From contig NZ_FNFX01000005.1 of assembly GCF_900100975.1 (NCBI RefSeq), positions 62,001 through 126,000 on the forward strand: a stretch of 64,000 nucleotides of DNA, read 5' to 3'. A program made the translations under genes and the position numbers. This DNA is from Methylophilus rhizosphaerae. Lineage in GTDB: Bacteria > Pseudomonadota > Gammaproteobacteria > Burkholderiales > Methylophilaceae. Below are positions 47,526 to 57,382 of this stretch, in pieces; the first letter of the stretch is position 1, and the number at the start of each line of letters is the position of its first letter. The notes beneath the pieces are model-generated. The model ran no database searches. It was not told the origin of the DNA and saw nothing but the letters and a program-made list of their open reading frames with translations.

Positions 47526-49793
47526 TTACAAGTGGGAGCCGGGCCGGTGAGCCAGCAGAAAGGCAGTCGTCTGCTCGCTATTGATTGGCCTGCTCAATAA
47601 ATAACCCTGCATTTCATCGCACCCCTGCGATAGCAGGAAAGCCTGTTGCTCAGGCGTTTCCACGCCTTCGGCGATGGTTTTCAGGCCCAGGCTACGTGCC
47701 AAGTGGATAATTGCAATCACAATCGCCTTATCTTCATCGTCGGTAGAAATATCACGCACAAAAGATTGGTCCACCTTGAGTTTGTACACTTTAAACCGCT
47801 TGAGATAGCTTAAAGAAGAGTAGCCGGTACCAAAATCATCAATGGATAGGCGCACGCCCAACTGTGCCAGTGCATCCATCATGGCTACCGCCCCTTGCGG
47901 GTTTTCCAGCGCCACGCCTTCCGTCAACTCAAGCTCCAGCGATTGCGGCAACACTGCATAGCGCTGCAGGATTTCCTGCACCAGTGCAGGCAGGCCGGGG
48001 TCACGGAACTGTATACTGGACAGGTTCACCGAGACACGGATATCCTGGATACCGGCTGCCTGCCATTGCTGGATCTGTTGCACCGCCTGCTCCAGTACCC
48101 AGCTGCCGATGGTAATAATCAGGCCGCTGGATTCCGCCAGCGGGATAAACTCTGCCGGAGAAATATACCCGAGTTGCGGGTGCTTCCAGCGCAAGAGCGC
48201 CTCTACTCCCACGATTTTTTGTGTTGTCAGGTCCATTTGCGGCTGGTAATACACGGCCATTTGCCCGAGGGTAATCGCCTGCCGCATCGCATTCATCAAC
48301 TGCAAATGCCGGGTGGACTGAAGTTGCATCTGGTTACTGAAAAAACGGTAACCGTTGCGGCTTTCCTTTTTGGTCCGGTACATGGCCACATCGGCATTGC
48401 GCTGCAGGTTTTCCATATCCAGGCCATCATCCGGATAAATGGCAATTCCGACTGAAGCCGTGACGGTCAGTTGATACTGGTCAATCACCAGTGGCTGCTC
48501 AATCGCCTTGAGCAAGCGCTTGACCATGGCCTCGGCCACATCGTGCCCGGCACCAGCCAGCAGAAAAACGAATTCATCCCCGCCCAAACGGCAAATCGTA
48601 TCGCCTTCACGCTGCAGCGCCTTAAACCTCCGGGTCAGCTCGATCAGCAGGTTATCGCCATAGCGATGGCCCAGGCTGTCATTCACGTCTTTGAAATGAT
48701 CCAGGTCCAGGAACATCATGGCAAACTGGCCATCCTGCGCCCAGGCGCGTTCAATTTCCGTCGTCACCCGTTCATGCAGCAGGTTGCGATTGGGCAAACC
48801 GGTCAAGGCATCATAATTTGCCAGAAACCTTATCTTGGCCTCGGATTCTTTACGCGTCGTGATATCCCGCAGGAATGCACTGTAATAGCGCTCTTCCTGC
48901 CGTTCAATTTCAATAATGGTCAGTTCCACCGGAAATTCGCTGCCGTCTCGCCGCATGGCGCTGATTTCCACCGACTTGCCCAGCAGCCTGGGCTCCCCGG
49001 TGCGCTGCAACCGTTGCAGGCCCTGGTTATGTGCATCGCGGTAAGCCGGCGGCACAATGACCTCGCCCAGGTTCCTGCCAATCACGTCCTGGCGTTGATA
49101 GCCAAAAATATGCTCGGCCGCCCGATTCCATTCCACAATCAGCCCGGCAGTATCCATATTGATGATCGCATCCAGCGCATTTTCCATGACCAGTTGCGCA
49201 CGCTGCTCACTTGCCAGCAAGTTTTTCTGGTATTGCGCCCGCTCCTGCTGCATGGCAAACCGGTCCAGCGCAAAATCAATATTCGACACCATATCCACCA
49301 GCAAGCGCTGGATATCCGGTGCAAACGCATGCTCATCCGACGCATAGAGCGAAAGGCAAGCCACTACCTGTCCATCGCTATGCAAGGGCAGGAAAGCCGC
49401 AGCTTTCCAGGAAAACTCCAGGGCAGACGCATGCCATAAAGCCGTGATCACATTGGTCTGGAAATCGCTGATCCAGCAGGGCTGGCCGGTGTTAATCGCC
49501 AGGCCGCACGGCCCTTTGCCATAAGGGTTTTCCGGATCGGCAGAAATCTGGACTTTGTCCAGGTATTCCTGCCCGCCGCCGAACGCAGCAATGATTTTTA
49601 CCTGCCTGCTGTCCGGCATTACCTCGCCTACCCAGGCTAGCTTGGCATGACCGAAATCCACAATAATGCGGCAAATCTGCGCTAGCAAAGCCTGCTTGTC
49701 GCGACTTTGTACAATCGCCTGGTGACACTGGCTAAGCGCCAGGTAAAGTTGCGTCAATGATTGAGAGGGTTTCACAGTGTGCGGTACATCCAT
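47526..49793 (-). CDS. GAF-PAS-GGDEF-EAL c-di-GMP enzyme
   Basis: 755 residues from the ATG behind GGAG (upstream in-frame ATG at 49880 rejected). GAF (about 15-190; CGLAINTGQPCWISDFQ), PAS with PAC (about 205-325; NALDAIINMDTAGLIVEWNRAAEHIFGY), GGDEF (about 330-490; G404GDEF intact, I-site R395xxD398) and EAL (about 505-750; E531AL, SVNLSSIQF, DDFGTGYSSL). Both activities look possible. No membrane helix, so a soluble sensor. Next to a second cyclase at 50139 on the same strand. Confidence 0.93.
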   Translation of the reverse strand: MDVPHTVKPSQSLTQLYLALSQCHQAIVQSRDKQALLAQICRIIVDFGHAKLAWVGEVMPDSRQVKIIAAFGGGQEYLDKVQISADPENPYGKGPCGLAINTGQPCWISDFQTNVITALWHASALEFSWKAAAFLPLHSDGQVVACLSLYASDEHAFAPDIQRLLVDMVSNIDFALDRFAMQQERAQYQKNLLASEQRAQLVMENALDAIINMDTAGLIVEWNRAAEHIFGYQRQDVIGRNLGEVIVPPAYRDAHNQGLQRLQRTGEPRLLGKSVEISAMRRDGSEFPVELTIIEIERQEERYYSAFLRDITTRKESEAKIRFLANYDALTGLPNRNLLHERVTTEIERAWAQDGQFAMMFLDLDHFKDVNDSLGHRYGDNLLIELTRRFKALQREGDTICRLGGDEFVFLLAGAGHDVAEAMVKRLLKAIEQPLVIDQYQLTVTASVGIAIYPDDGLDMENLQRNADVAMYRTKKESRNGYRFFSNQMQLQSTRHLQLMNAMRQAITLGQMAVYYQPQMDLTTQKIVGVEALLRWKHPQLGYISPAEFIPLAESSGLIITIGSWVLEQAVQQIQQWQAAGIQDIRVSVNLSSIQFRDPGLPALVQEILQRYAVLPQSLELELTEGVALENPQGAVAMMDALAQLGVRLSIDDFGTGYSSLSYLKRFKVYKLKVDQSFVRDISTDDEDKAIVIAIIHLARSLGLKTIAEGVETPEQQAFLLSQGCDEMQGYLLSRPINSEQTTAFLLAHRPGSHL

Positions 49794-50020
49794 GCCGCCA
49801 CTCCAACAGACCACGCACGCCGGCCAGAATGACCATATGCACAGGCGCACAAGGCATTGCGCGTGACTTCTCCCGAACATAGTAAATGAGCTGTAAACAT
49901 GGATGTATCAACCTGATAAATCACTCAATACTGTAAGGGATAGGCTGGAAATCAAATGCCCAAACACCCCTGTAAATACCCGGCAAATTGGCTGATACCG
50001 TTGTTTTTCTGCTGCGGTCA

Positions 50021-50063
50021 GGTAATCACGGCAGGGGTGGCTCCGGCAACGGCCGTGATTACC
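50021..50063. repeat. 12-bp inverted repeat in the gap between two c-di-GMP genes
   Basis: GGTAATCACGGC (50021-50032) and GCCGTGATTACC (50052-50063) pair perfectly around a 19-nt loop. The 345-bp gap from 49794 to 50138 otherwise holds nothing I can name. No T-run follows, so not a standard terminator. It lies after the gene at 50139-51299 and before that at 47526-49793, both leftward. It does not match the GEMM c-di-GMP riboswitch core. Confidence 0.5.
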
Positions 50064-50138
50064 CCGGCATGGCAAGCACGGCTACAAGAGGCGCATTCGA
50101 TCAATTAGAAACCGCCAGCATACATAGCCAGAAACGGG

Positions 50139-51299
50139 CTAAGTGGAATGGTCGAGCGCCCAGGACATTTGCTCGCAGCCTAGCAGTTTGGCCTGATACA
50201 TCGCCTTATCTGCAATGGAAAGCAACTGTTCAATCGTATCCTGCTCCTTGCAAATGGCAAGGCCTATGGAAGTGCCCAGCTTGCACTCAATGCCCTGAAT
50301 GGAAAATACTTTCTCGAACACCATCTGGCATTTCTGCGCGACCATTTCCACCGACGTCCGGGGATTATCCTGCAAGTCGGAGAGCACAACCACAAACTCG
50401 TCCCCGCCGACGCGCGCCAGCGTATCACTACCGCGAATCACCTTGCCAAGCCGCTGCGCCACTTCCACCAGTGCCAGGTCACCCGCTTCATGTCCCAACT
50501 GGTCATTAATTGCTTTAAAGCCATCCAGGTCAAGGTAAAGCAACGCCGTGCTGGTTTTTTTAACCCGCGCCAGGTCTATGGCTTGCTGCATGCGCAACGC
50601 CAGTAACTTGCGGTTAGGCAAACCGGTCAAGGCATCATGATGCGCGACATGGTTTAACTCCTGGTTCTGGGTGGAGATTTTCTGGTAGGCTTCCTTTAAG
50701 GAACCAATCAGATCCTCATTCTCAAAACTGATGCGCTGCGCCTGGCGTAAAGACTGGTTGAAACGATAGGCCACACCTATCATCAATAGATAGAACACCA
50801 CGCAAAAGACAGCGATCACCATATTGACAATACCGTCGCCGGAAGCAAATACGAAGACTGTTGGCATCAACGCCGGTACACTAAATGCCAGAAAAGCCGG
50901 GATACAAGGCGCCATCGTCACCACGCCTCCCATAATCATGGCCTGAATCGCCGTGATACCCACCACCATGGTCATTGGTGGTGCATCCATGATGAGGAAA
51001 CCCAGTGCCCCCCAGGCCAAGCCGGAGAGTGCAAGCGTCAGGCAATAGCGGAACGCCAGGCGGGAATCAAACCCCTGTGTTGAGAGTTTGTTTTTGCAGC
51101 GGTTGACCAACCACCAGCGCAGTACAATCATCGCATAGACTACTGCCATCCATGCGAGAAACAAATGGCTTTTGGCAGAATCAAGCTGGGAGATTGCAAT
51201 CAGGAGGCCACCTATCGCACTACCTATTAATGGAATAGGCGAACTCGCAATCAGCCGATGAAATAATGCCTCGTCAACCCGACGTTCCAGAGTCGTCAA
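50139..51299 (-). CDS. Membrane diguanylate cyclase
   Basis: 386 residues. Five to six membrane helices in residues 20-190, a short coiled stalk, then a GGDEF domain (about 225-380) with G298GDEF and product-inhibition I-site R289xxD292, so an active, feedback-controlled cyclase making c-di-GMP is expected. The sensor part resembles MASE-type domains but I cannot name the class. Confidence 0.9.
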   Translation of the reverse strand: MTTLERRVDEALFHRLIASSPIPLIGSAIGGLLIAISQLDSAKSHLFLAWMAVVYAMIVLRWWLVNRCKNKLSTQGFDSRLAFRYCLTLALSGLAWGALGFLIMDAPPMTMVVGITAIQAMIMGGVVTMAPCIPAFLAFSVPALMPTVFVFASGDGIVNMVIAVFCVVFYLLMIGVAYRFNQSLRQAQRISFENEDLIGSLKEAYQKISTQNQELNHVAHHDALTGLPNRKLLALRMQQAIDLARVKKTSTALLYLDLDGFKAINDQLGHEAGDLALVEVAQRLGKVIRGSDTLARVGGDEFVVVLSDLQDNPRTSVEMVAQKCQMVFEKVFSIQGIECKLGTSIGLAICKEQDTIEQLLSIADKAMYQAKLLGCEQMSWALDHST

Positions 51300-51451
51300 A
51301 CCTCATCACTCCCCAAGCGCTTGTTTATCTTGTTTTTACTCAGAACCATGCTAATACAAGCGTTCAAAAATAACCAGCCGCCGGCTAAGCGTTTGCAATT
51401 CATTACAATCTGGAAAAAGAGGGATGGCAATGGACCGGCTGCCGAAATGGC

Positions 51452-51479
51452 AAAAGCCTATGATTTCTCATAGGCTTTT
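51452..51479 (-). terminator. Terminator of the tRNA-Lys gene
   Basis: Perfect 12-bp stem (AAAAGCCTATGA / TCATAGGCTTTT) with a 4-nt loop, 9 bp past the tRNA 3' end on the minus strand. Confidence 0.85.
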
Positions 51480-51487
51480 GAATATTT

Positions 51488-51563
51488 TGGTAGGGTGTGC
51501 GGGGATCGAACCCACGACAAACGGATTAAAAGTCCGCTGCTCTACCAGCTGAGCTAACACCCC
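51488..51563 (-). tRNA. tRNA-Lys (anticodon TTT), CCA encoded
   Basis: 76 nt on the minus strand. D-arm TTAGCTCAGCTGGTAGAGC, anticodon loop ACTTTTAAT, T-arm with GGTTCGATCC and encoded CCA. The acceptor pairs GGGGTGT with ACACCCT, beginning with a G-U wobble. All arms fold. Confidence 0.97.
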
Positions 51564-51613
51564 ATCTGTTTCTTGTTTGCCGCTTTGTTTTGCGTCAAAT
51601 TTGAAAGAACGCG

Positions 51614-51642
51614 ATTATGGGGGATGAATTAAATTTGGTCAA
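51614..51642 (-). promoter_or_regulatory. Promoter of tRNA-Lys
   Basis: On the minus strand TTGACC (51642-51637), 17-bp spacer, CATAAT (51619-51614), about 50 bp before the tRNA 5' end. Confidence 0.6.
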
Positions 51643-51703
51643 TGCTGTTTTTGCTTTTTTGTACAAAAAAATGCATTTTTCCATGTATCCCCGTACCATG
51701 ACA

Positions 51704-53065
51704 TTACATTCCAGGGAATTTGCCACCCATCATGCCGCCCAGGCCGCGCATCATTTTGGCCATGCCGCCTTTGCTGAACATCTTCATCATTTTCTGGGTT
51801 TCTTCAAACTGGTTGAGCAGGCGGTTCACTTCCTGCACCTGCACGCCACTTCCGGCAGCAATCCGCTTTTTACGCGTCGCTTTAATCAACTCCGGTTTGC
51901 GGCGCTCTGCCGGCGTCATGCTATTGATAATGCCTTCAATGCGACGCAGGGATTTATCGACATCATCAGTGTTGACCTTTTGCGCCATGCCGGCAATCTG
52001 GCTGGGCATCTTATCCATGAGTGAAGCCATGCCGCCCATTTTGCGCATTTGCAGCATTTGCGATTTAAAGTCATCCAGGTCGAACTTGGCACCGGATTTG
52101 AGTTTGTCCGCGACTTTTTTCGCTTCGTCCAGATCGACTTTTTTATGCGCTTCTTCAATCAGGCTGAGCACATCACCCATGCCAAGGATACGACCGGCCA
52201 TCCGGTCAGGGTGGAAAGGCTCCAGGCCATCGATCTTTTCACTGACACCGATAAACTTGATAGGCTTGCCGGTCACATGACGCACAGATAACGCAGCCCC
52301 TCCACGTGCATCACCATCCAGCTTGGTCACGATGACACCCGTCAACGGCAATGCCTCGCCAAATGCCTTGGCAGTATTGACCGCATCCTGGCCCTGCATG
52401 GCGTCGACCACAAACAAGGTTTCGGTCGGGTTAAGATATGCGTGCAGATCCTTGATTTCAGCCATCATGGCTTCGTCAATCGCCAAACGGCCCGCCGTAT
52501 CGAAAATCACCACATCGTAGTAATTCTTTTTCGCCTGTTCCATCACCTGGGTGGCGATTTCGAGCGGCTTCTGCTGCGGGTTGCTGTCAAAACAGTCGAT
52601 TTCAAGCTGCTTTGCCAACGTTTGCAGCTGGGTGATCGCTGCTGGCCTGTAGACGTCAGCGCTGGCCAAGAGGACTTTTTTCTTTTGTTCTTTGAGTAAC
52701 CTGGCCAGTTTGCCTGAGGTTGTTGTTTTACCCGCCCCTTGCAAGCCGGCCATCAAAATAACCACTGGCGGCACTGCTGCCAGGTTCAGGCCGACATTGG
52801 CCTTGCCCATCAACGCGCTCAACTCTTCATTGACCACTTCGATCACGGCCTGGCCTGGTGTCAGGCTTTGCAACACTTCACGACCATTGGCGCGTTCTTT
52901 CACGCGGGCGATAAACTCCTTGACCACCGGCAATGCCACATCGGCTTCCAGCAATGCCATCCGCACTTCGCGCATGGCATCGGCAATATTGTCTTCAGTC
53001 AGGCGCGCTTGACCGCGCAGGTTTTTAATCACGCCTTGCAGGCGGCCGGTCAGGTTTTCCAGCAT
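51704..53065 (-). CDS. ffh: Signal recognition particle protein Ffh
   Basis: GTPase that targets nascent membrane proteins to FtsY. 453 residues: N domain, G domain with P-loop GLQGAGKTTTSGKLA, DTAGRLAID and TKLDGDARGGAALS, then the Met-rich M domain with the RNA-binding RRIEGIINSMTPAERRKP and GSGVQVQEVNRLLNQF segments, ending in the usual Met/Gly-rich tail. Divergent from ypjD. Confidence 0.98.
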   Translation of the reverse strand: MLENLTGRLQGVIKNLRGQARLTEDNIADAMREVRMALLEADVALPVVKEFIARVKERANGREVLQSLTPGQAVIEVVNEELSALMGKANVGLNLAAVPPVVILMAGLQGAGKTTTSGKLARLLKEQKKKVLLASADVYRPAAITQLQTLAKQLEIDCFDSNPQQKPLEIATQVMEQAKKNYYDVVIFDTAGRLAIDEAMMAEIKDLHAYLNPTETLFVVDAMQGQDAVNTAKAFGEALPLTGVIVTKLDGDARGGAALSVRHVTGKPIKFIGVSEKIDGLEPFHPDRMAGRILGMGDVLSLIEEAHKKVDLDEAKKVADKLKSGAKFDLDDFKSQMLQMRKMGGMASLMDKMPSQIAGMAQKVNTDDVDKSLRRIEGIINSMTPAERRKPELIKATRKKRIAAGSGVQVQEVNRLLNQFEETQKMMKMFSKGGMAKMMRGLGGMMGGKFPGM

Positions 53066-53146
53066 GGGGAACTCTCTTTACTACAGGTCTTTGAATAAGA
53101 GGGGGATTTTACATCATGCTAGGCGAATACGCCGAGTTTTGCCATA

Positions 53147-53980
53147 ATGCAGAGCATGATTCAACATCTTGTTCCCTATCTGGTAGTCGCTTTTATCTAC
53201 ATGGCCGTGGCGATGGATTACTGGCGGATCGCCAGGCAAAACCGGCCAGCCAATCAAACGCAATTACCGTTCCAGCTGCACAGTGCCATGATCGCATTAG
53301 GCATTATCCTGCATGGCTGGCTGCTATATCGCGATGTATTCGCCCTGGGCGGGATTAACCTGGGCGTGTATTACGCGCTGTCTGCCATTTTGTGGTTGAC
53401 GGTATTGATTTACTGGATCGCGGACCTCAAACATGCCTTGCACAGCCTGCAGGCGTTTGTGTTACCGCCCGCCGCACTCTTTGTATTGATGCCGGCATTT
53501 GCCATCAAGGATTATTACGTGGTGGCTGAAGGGCTGACCTTGTTCAGCCTGCATATTGCCATTGCCATGGTCGCTTACAGCCTGTTTACCTTTGCTGCGC
53601 TGCATGCCTGTCTGATGCGGGTGGCAGAACGTGCTCTGCACAAAAAGAACAGCTGGCTGACATTGCCGGGATTCCCGCCGCTGATGGTCATGGATGAACT
53701 GCTGTTCAAGGTATTACGTATCGGCTTCGTCCTGCTGACCATTACCCTGGTCAGCGGCATGCTGTTCAGTGAAGAAATTTTTGGCAAACCGCTGCAACTC
53801 AACCACAAGACCGTTTTTTCCATCGCCTCATGGCTGATTTATGCCTGGCTGCTATTTGGCCGGTTTAAATATGGCTGGCGCGGCAAAACTGCGACCCGCT
53901 GGACACTGGTGGGTTTTGTGCTGTTATTGCTGGCCTATATCGGCAGCCGTTTTGTGCTGCATGTGATCCTGAATCGCTAA
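53147..53980 (+). CDS. ypjD: CcsA-like inner-membrane protein (YpjD family)
   Basis: 277 residues, eight membrane helices, of the cytochrome c assembly/CcsA fold. Conserved features: HGWLLYRDVF near residue 60, ISLHIAIAMVAYS-type segment LFSLHIAIAMVAYSLFTFA, and SGMLFSEEIFGKPLQLNHKTVFSIASW. The heme-handling Trp-rich WWD motif of CcsA is not complete, as usual for YpjD. Pairing with ffh matches E. coli. Exact function unknown. ATG 9 nt downstream is an alternative start. Confidence 0.88.
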   Translation: MQSMIQHLVPYLVVAFIYMAVAMDYWRIARQNRPANQTQLPFQLHSAMIALGIILHGWLLYRDVFALGGINLGVYYALSAILWLTVLIYWIADLKHALHSLQAFVLPPAALFVLMPAFAIKDYYVVAEGLTLFSLHIAIAMVAYSLFTFAALHACLMRVAERALHKKNSWLTLPGFPPLMVMDELLFKVLRIGFVLLTITLVSGMLFSEEIFGKPLQLNHKTVFSIASWLIYAWLLFGRFKYGWRGKTATRWTLVGFVLLLLAYIGSRFVLHVILNR

Positions 53981-53996
53981 CGCCTGGCACATACAG

Positions 53997-54022
53997 AAAA
54001 CGCACCATGTACGGTGCGTTTT
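53997..54022. terminator. Bidirectional terminator between ypjD and the HAD gene
   Basis: 10-bp stem (AAAACGCACC / GGTGCGTTTT), 6-nt loop, A/T tracts on both sides, convergent genes. Confidence 0.9.
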
Positions 54023-54046
54023 TTATTGCAGCTTTATTCAGTAAGT

Positions 54047-54715
54047 TTACCGCAGGCTGATCAGCGGCCAACCGCGCTCCTTGGCATACTCGGTCAACGT
54101 CGCATCAGCATCCACCGCCACCGGATTGGTCACCAGTTTCATCAATGGCAAGTCATTGTGTGAATCGCTGTAAAAATAACTGGTTTGAAAATCTGCCAAT
54201 GCCTGGCCACGCGCAGCCAGCCATTCATTCAGGCGTGTTACCTTGCCCTGCTGGAAGCTGGGTGTGCCGGATACGCCACCGGTGAATTGCCCGCCCACCA
54301 TTTCCGGGTCTGTACCAATCAGGTTTTCAATGCCATAAGCCGTGGCGATCGGCTTGGTGACAAAACTGTTAGTCGCGGTAATCACCATACACAAATCGCC
54401 ACTGGCCTTATGTTGGTTGACCAGATCCTGCGCTTTTTGCGTCATCATGGGCCGAATGACGTTTGCCATGTATTTTTTGTGCAATTCATCCAGGAACGCT
54501 TTCGGATGCTGCGCCAATGGCTGCAACTGGAATTTCAGGAAAGCATAAATATCCAGGGTGCCATTTTTGTAATCCTGGTAAAACTGCTCATTGCGTTCAT
54601 GATGGGTTTTCTCATCCAGCAAGCCTTCCCCGATCAGGAAAATACTCCAGTTATAGTCACTATCCCCTGCCAACAGGGTGTTATCCAGGTCAAACAAGGC
54701 CAGATTTTGCTTCAT
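54047..54715 (-). CDS. HAD-IB family phosphatase
   Basis: 222 residues. Motif I DLDNTLL (catalytic aspartates D9 and D11), motif II in VITATNSF, motif IV YSDSHNDLPL. Of the phosphoserine-phosphatase-like HAD-IB group (with a GEGLLDEKTHHERNEQF cap). Substrate unknown; relatives act on phosphoserine, phosphoglycerol or lysophospholipids. 21 bp after the EamA gene, same strand. Confidence 0.88.
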   Translation of the reverse strand: MKQNLALFDLDNTLLAGDSDYNWSIFLIGEGLLDEKTHHERNEQFYQDYKNGTLDIYAFLKFQLQPLAQHPKAFLDELHKKYMANVIRPMMTQKAQDLVNQHKASGDLCMVITATNSFVTKPIATAYGIENLIGTDPEMVGGQFTGGVSGTPSFQQGKVTRLNEWLAARGQALADFQTSYFYSDSHNDLPLMKLVTNPVAVDADATLTEYAKERGWPLISLR

Positions 54716-54735
54716 ACCATTCACTTCTTTAATAG

Positions 54736-55632
54736 TTAAACGATTTGTTCTTCGGGTACGGCTTCCCTGGTGGCTGTCAGTACCAGGAACACGCCAACTA
54801 GGATCACCGCCAGGGCGATATATTCCATCGTGTGGATACGTTCATCGGCAAACAATGCGCCAACCACGAAGGCGACCACCGGATTGACAAAAGTATTGCT
54901 GCTGGCCACCATGGGGCGTACATGATGCAACAACCAGTGATAAGCAGAAAAAGCCACGATAGACCCCAGCACCACCAGAAACGCAATGGCGGCCCATGAG
55001 CGCGCACTGACCTGCACCGGCCAATGCTCACCGAAGGCCACGCTGAACAGCAGGGCAATCAACCCGCCACACAACATCTGGCTGGCTGCCCCCATCAGGC
55101 CATCCGGCATGGTCATATGCTTGCTCCATACCGAGCCCAGCGACCAGCAGGCCGCTGCAAACATCAGCAAAGCGGCACTCAACCAGTCGCCTTGCAGGCT
55201 GCCGCGGGTATTCAACAACAAAATGCCAACCAGGCCAATCGCAATGCCGAGCCACTCGCGACGGCTGATTTTATGCCCCCACAAACTGGAAAAGATCGCC
55301 ATCCAGATTGGGGCCGTGGCAATCGCCAGTGCTGCGACGCTGGAAGAGACATGCAATTGCACATGCGACACCGTACCATTGCCCAACACTGGTAACAGCA
55401 AGCCCACCAGTGCCGCGCCGCGCCATTGCACTAAATTGGGTGCCGCATGCCCCATGCTGCGCAGGATGATGTAAAGCAAGGTGCCCGCCACGGTAAAACG
55501 TATCCCTACCATGAAAAACGGCGGAAAACTCTCAATTGCGTACTTGATCGCAAGGTAAGTGGAGCCCCAGATAAAATAGGTACAGGTCAACGCAATGATC
55601 ACTAATAACCAATGGTTTTTCTGCGTCATCAT
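54736..55632 (-). CDS. EamA/DMT-superfamily transporter (YedA-like)
   Basis: 298 residues, ten membrane helices in two EamA repeats. Begins LLVIIALTCTYFIWGSTYLAIKYAIESFPP, in the YedA/RhaT pattern; end of repeat two contains SSNTFVNPVVAFVVGALFADE. Starts at the first ATG of an ATG-ATG pair behind AAAGG. Probably exports a small metabolite; substrate unknown. Confidence 0.92.
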   Translation of the reverse strand: MMTQKNHWLLVIIALTCTYFIWGSTYLAIKYAIESFPPFFMVGIRFTVAGTLLYIILRSMGHAAPNLVQWRGAALVGLLLPVLGNGTVSHVQLHVSSSVAALAIATAPIWMAIFSSLWGHKISRREWLGIAIGLVGILLLNTRGSLQGDWLSAALLMFAAACWSLGSVWSKHMTMPDGLMGAASQMLCGGLIALLFSVAFGEHWPVQVSARSWAAIAFLVVLGSIVAFSAYHWLLHHVRPMVASSNTFVNPVVAFVVGALFADERIHTMEYIALAVILVGVFLVLTATREAVPEEQIV

Positions 55633-55673
55633 GACCGACCTTTCATTTATCACACGCCATCAATACAAAATAA

Positions 55674-55705
55674 AACGCTTGCTGCCGGATGGCACAGCAA
55701 GCGTT
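55674..55705 (-). terminator. Terminator of leuA
   Basis: 11-bp stem (AACGCTTGCTG / CAGCAAGCGTT) with a 10-nt loop, T-rich on the minus strand, 16 bp past the leuA stop. Confidence 0.8.
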
Positions 55706-55720
55706 CACTCTCACTGGCAT

Positions 55721-57253
55721 TTACACCTGCGGATTCAGTTTTTCCGGTTTGACATATAGCCTGTTCAGGGCATTCAGATAGGCCTTGGCAGACGCCACCA
55801 CAATATCGGTATCCGCACCCTGCCCGTTCACAATACGGCCGCCTTTACTCAGGCGTACGGTGACTTCGCCTTGCGCATCGGTGCCGCTGGTAATATTGTT
55901 GACCGAATACAGCAGTAACTCCGCTGCACTGTTGACCACACTTTCGATCGCCTTGAACGTGGCATCCACCGGGCCGCCGCCAGTGGCTTCTGCCCGCTGT
56001 TCCATGCCATCGCGGTTCAGTGTCAGGATCGCATGCGGGATTTCACCGGTTTGCGACGCCACTTGCAGGTAAACCAGCTTGAACAGTTCAGCCGTGTCCT
56101 GCACCACCTCATCATTCACCAGCGCATGCAGGTCTTCGTCAAAAATTTCCGACTTTTTATCTGCCAGCTCTTTAAAGCGTGCAAATGCAGCATTCAACGC
56201 ATCTTCGCTTTCAAGCTCTATGCCCAGTTCTTTCAAACGGGTACGGAAAGCATTGCGGCCGGACAGTTTGCCCAGCGTCAGTTTATTGGCACCCCAACCC
56301 ACATCTTCGGCCCGCATGATTTCATAGGTTTCGCGGTGTTTAAGCACGCCATCCTGGTGAATACCGGATTCGTGCGCAAACGCATTGGCCCCGACAATGG
56401 CCTTGTTCGGCTGCACCGGATAACCGGTAATGGTCGATACCAGCTTGGATGCCGGCACGATTTGTGTCGTGTCTATGCGTGTGCCCAGGTTGAAAAGATC
56501 GCTGCGGGTTTTAATTGCCATGACGATTTCTTCCAGGCTGGCGTTACCGGCACGCTCGCCCAGGCCGTTAATCGTACATTCCACCTGGCGCGCACCGTTC
56601 ATCACGGCCGCCAGTGAATTGGCCACTGCCATGCCCAGGTCGTTGTGACAGTGCGTAGACCACACCACTTTGTCAGAATTCTTCACGCGCTTGATCAGCT
56701 CGGCCATACGTTCGCCCCACACAGATGGGATGCTATAGCCTACGGTATCCGGCACATTGATGGTTTTGGCACCGGCCTCAATCACGGCTTCAAATACGCG
56801 CACCAGGAAGTCAACTTCCGAGCGCACGGCATCTTCAGCAGAGAATTCCACGTCTTCGGTATACTCACACGCCCATTTCACCGCTTGCACTGCACGCTCG
56901 ACCACCTGGTCTTCACTCATGCGCAGCTTGTTTTCCATATGGATTTTGCTGGTGGCGATAAAGGTATGGATCCGGCCTTTGGCGGCGTGTTTGATAGCTT
57001 CGCCGGCACGGCGCACATCATTTTCACTGGCACGCGCCAATGAACACACGGTGGAAGTTTTAATCACTTTGGCGATTTCGGAAATGGCTTCAAAATCACC
57101 GGGACTGGCAGCCGCAAAACCGGCTTCAATCACGTCTACTCCCAGCTTTTCCAGCTGGCGGGCAATGCGGATTTTTTCTTCTTTTGTCATCGCTGCGCCC
57201 GGGCTTTGTTCCCCATCACGCAAGGTGGTATCAAAAATTATAATTTGTTCCAT
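55721..57253 (-). CDS. leuA: 2-isopropylmalate synthase
   Basis: First committed step of leucine synthesis (acetyl-CoA + 2-oxoisovalerate). 510 residues from ATG before [15 protein letters not shown] (AGGA site); a longer frame to 57352 adds 33 residues with no family support and overlaps the pssA terminator. Catalytic TIM barrel with [12 protein letters not shown], metal HxH in [26 protein letters not shown]-terminal leucine-binding regulatory domain (about 390-510). Confidence 0.97.
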   Translation of the reverse strand: MEQIIIFDTTLRDGEQSPGAAMTKEEKIRIARQLEKLGVDVIEAGFAAASPGDFEAISEIAKVIKTSTVCSLARASENDVRRAGEAIKHAAKGRIHTFIATSKIHMENKLRMSEDQVVERAVQAVKWACEYTEDVEFSAEDAVRSEVDFLVRVFEAVIEAGAKTINVPDTVGYSIPSVWGERMAELIKRVKNSDKVVWSTHCHNDLGMAVANSLAAVMNGARQVECTINGLGERAGNASLEEIVMAIKTRSDLFNLGTRIDTTQIVPASKLVSTITGYPVQPNKAIVGANAFAHESGIHQDGVLKHRETYEIMRAEDVGWGANKLTLGKLSGRNAFRTRLKELGIELESEDALNAAFARFKELADKKSEIFDEDLHALVNDEVVQDTAELFKLVYLQVASQTGEIPHAILTLNRDGMEQRAEATGGGPVDATFKAIESVVNSAAELLLYSVNNITSGTDAQGEVTVRLSKGGRIVNGQGADTDIVVASAKAYLNALNRLYVKPEKLNPQV

Positions 57254-57341
57254 GTCTGTTCCTAAATCTGACAGCACAGATTTTACCCGCTTGCGATGTA
57301 CTTGACCATCATCGCCATGCCGGTGCGGTAACCCCAATAAA

Positions 57342-57365
57342 AAACGCGCCAATAATGGCGCGTTT
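57342..57365 (-). terminator. Terminator of pssA
   Basis: 9-bp stem (AAACGCGCC / GGCGCGTTT), loop AATAAT, followed on the minus strand by a T run. Confidence 0.85.
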
Positions 57366-57382
57366 CCGGTTCAAGCCCCCTA

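Noticed and set aside
50021-50063. Considered as a GEMM c-di-GMP riboswitch because of its neighbours
   Set aside because: The conserved riboswitch core (GCAAA and tetraloop-receptor elements) is absent on both strands; only a simple hairpin is visible.
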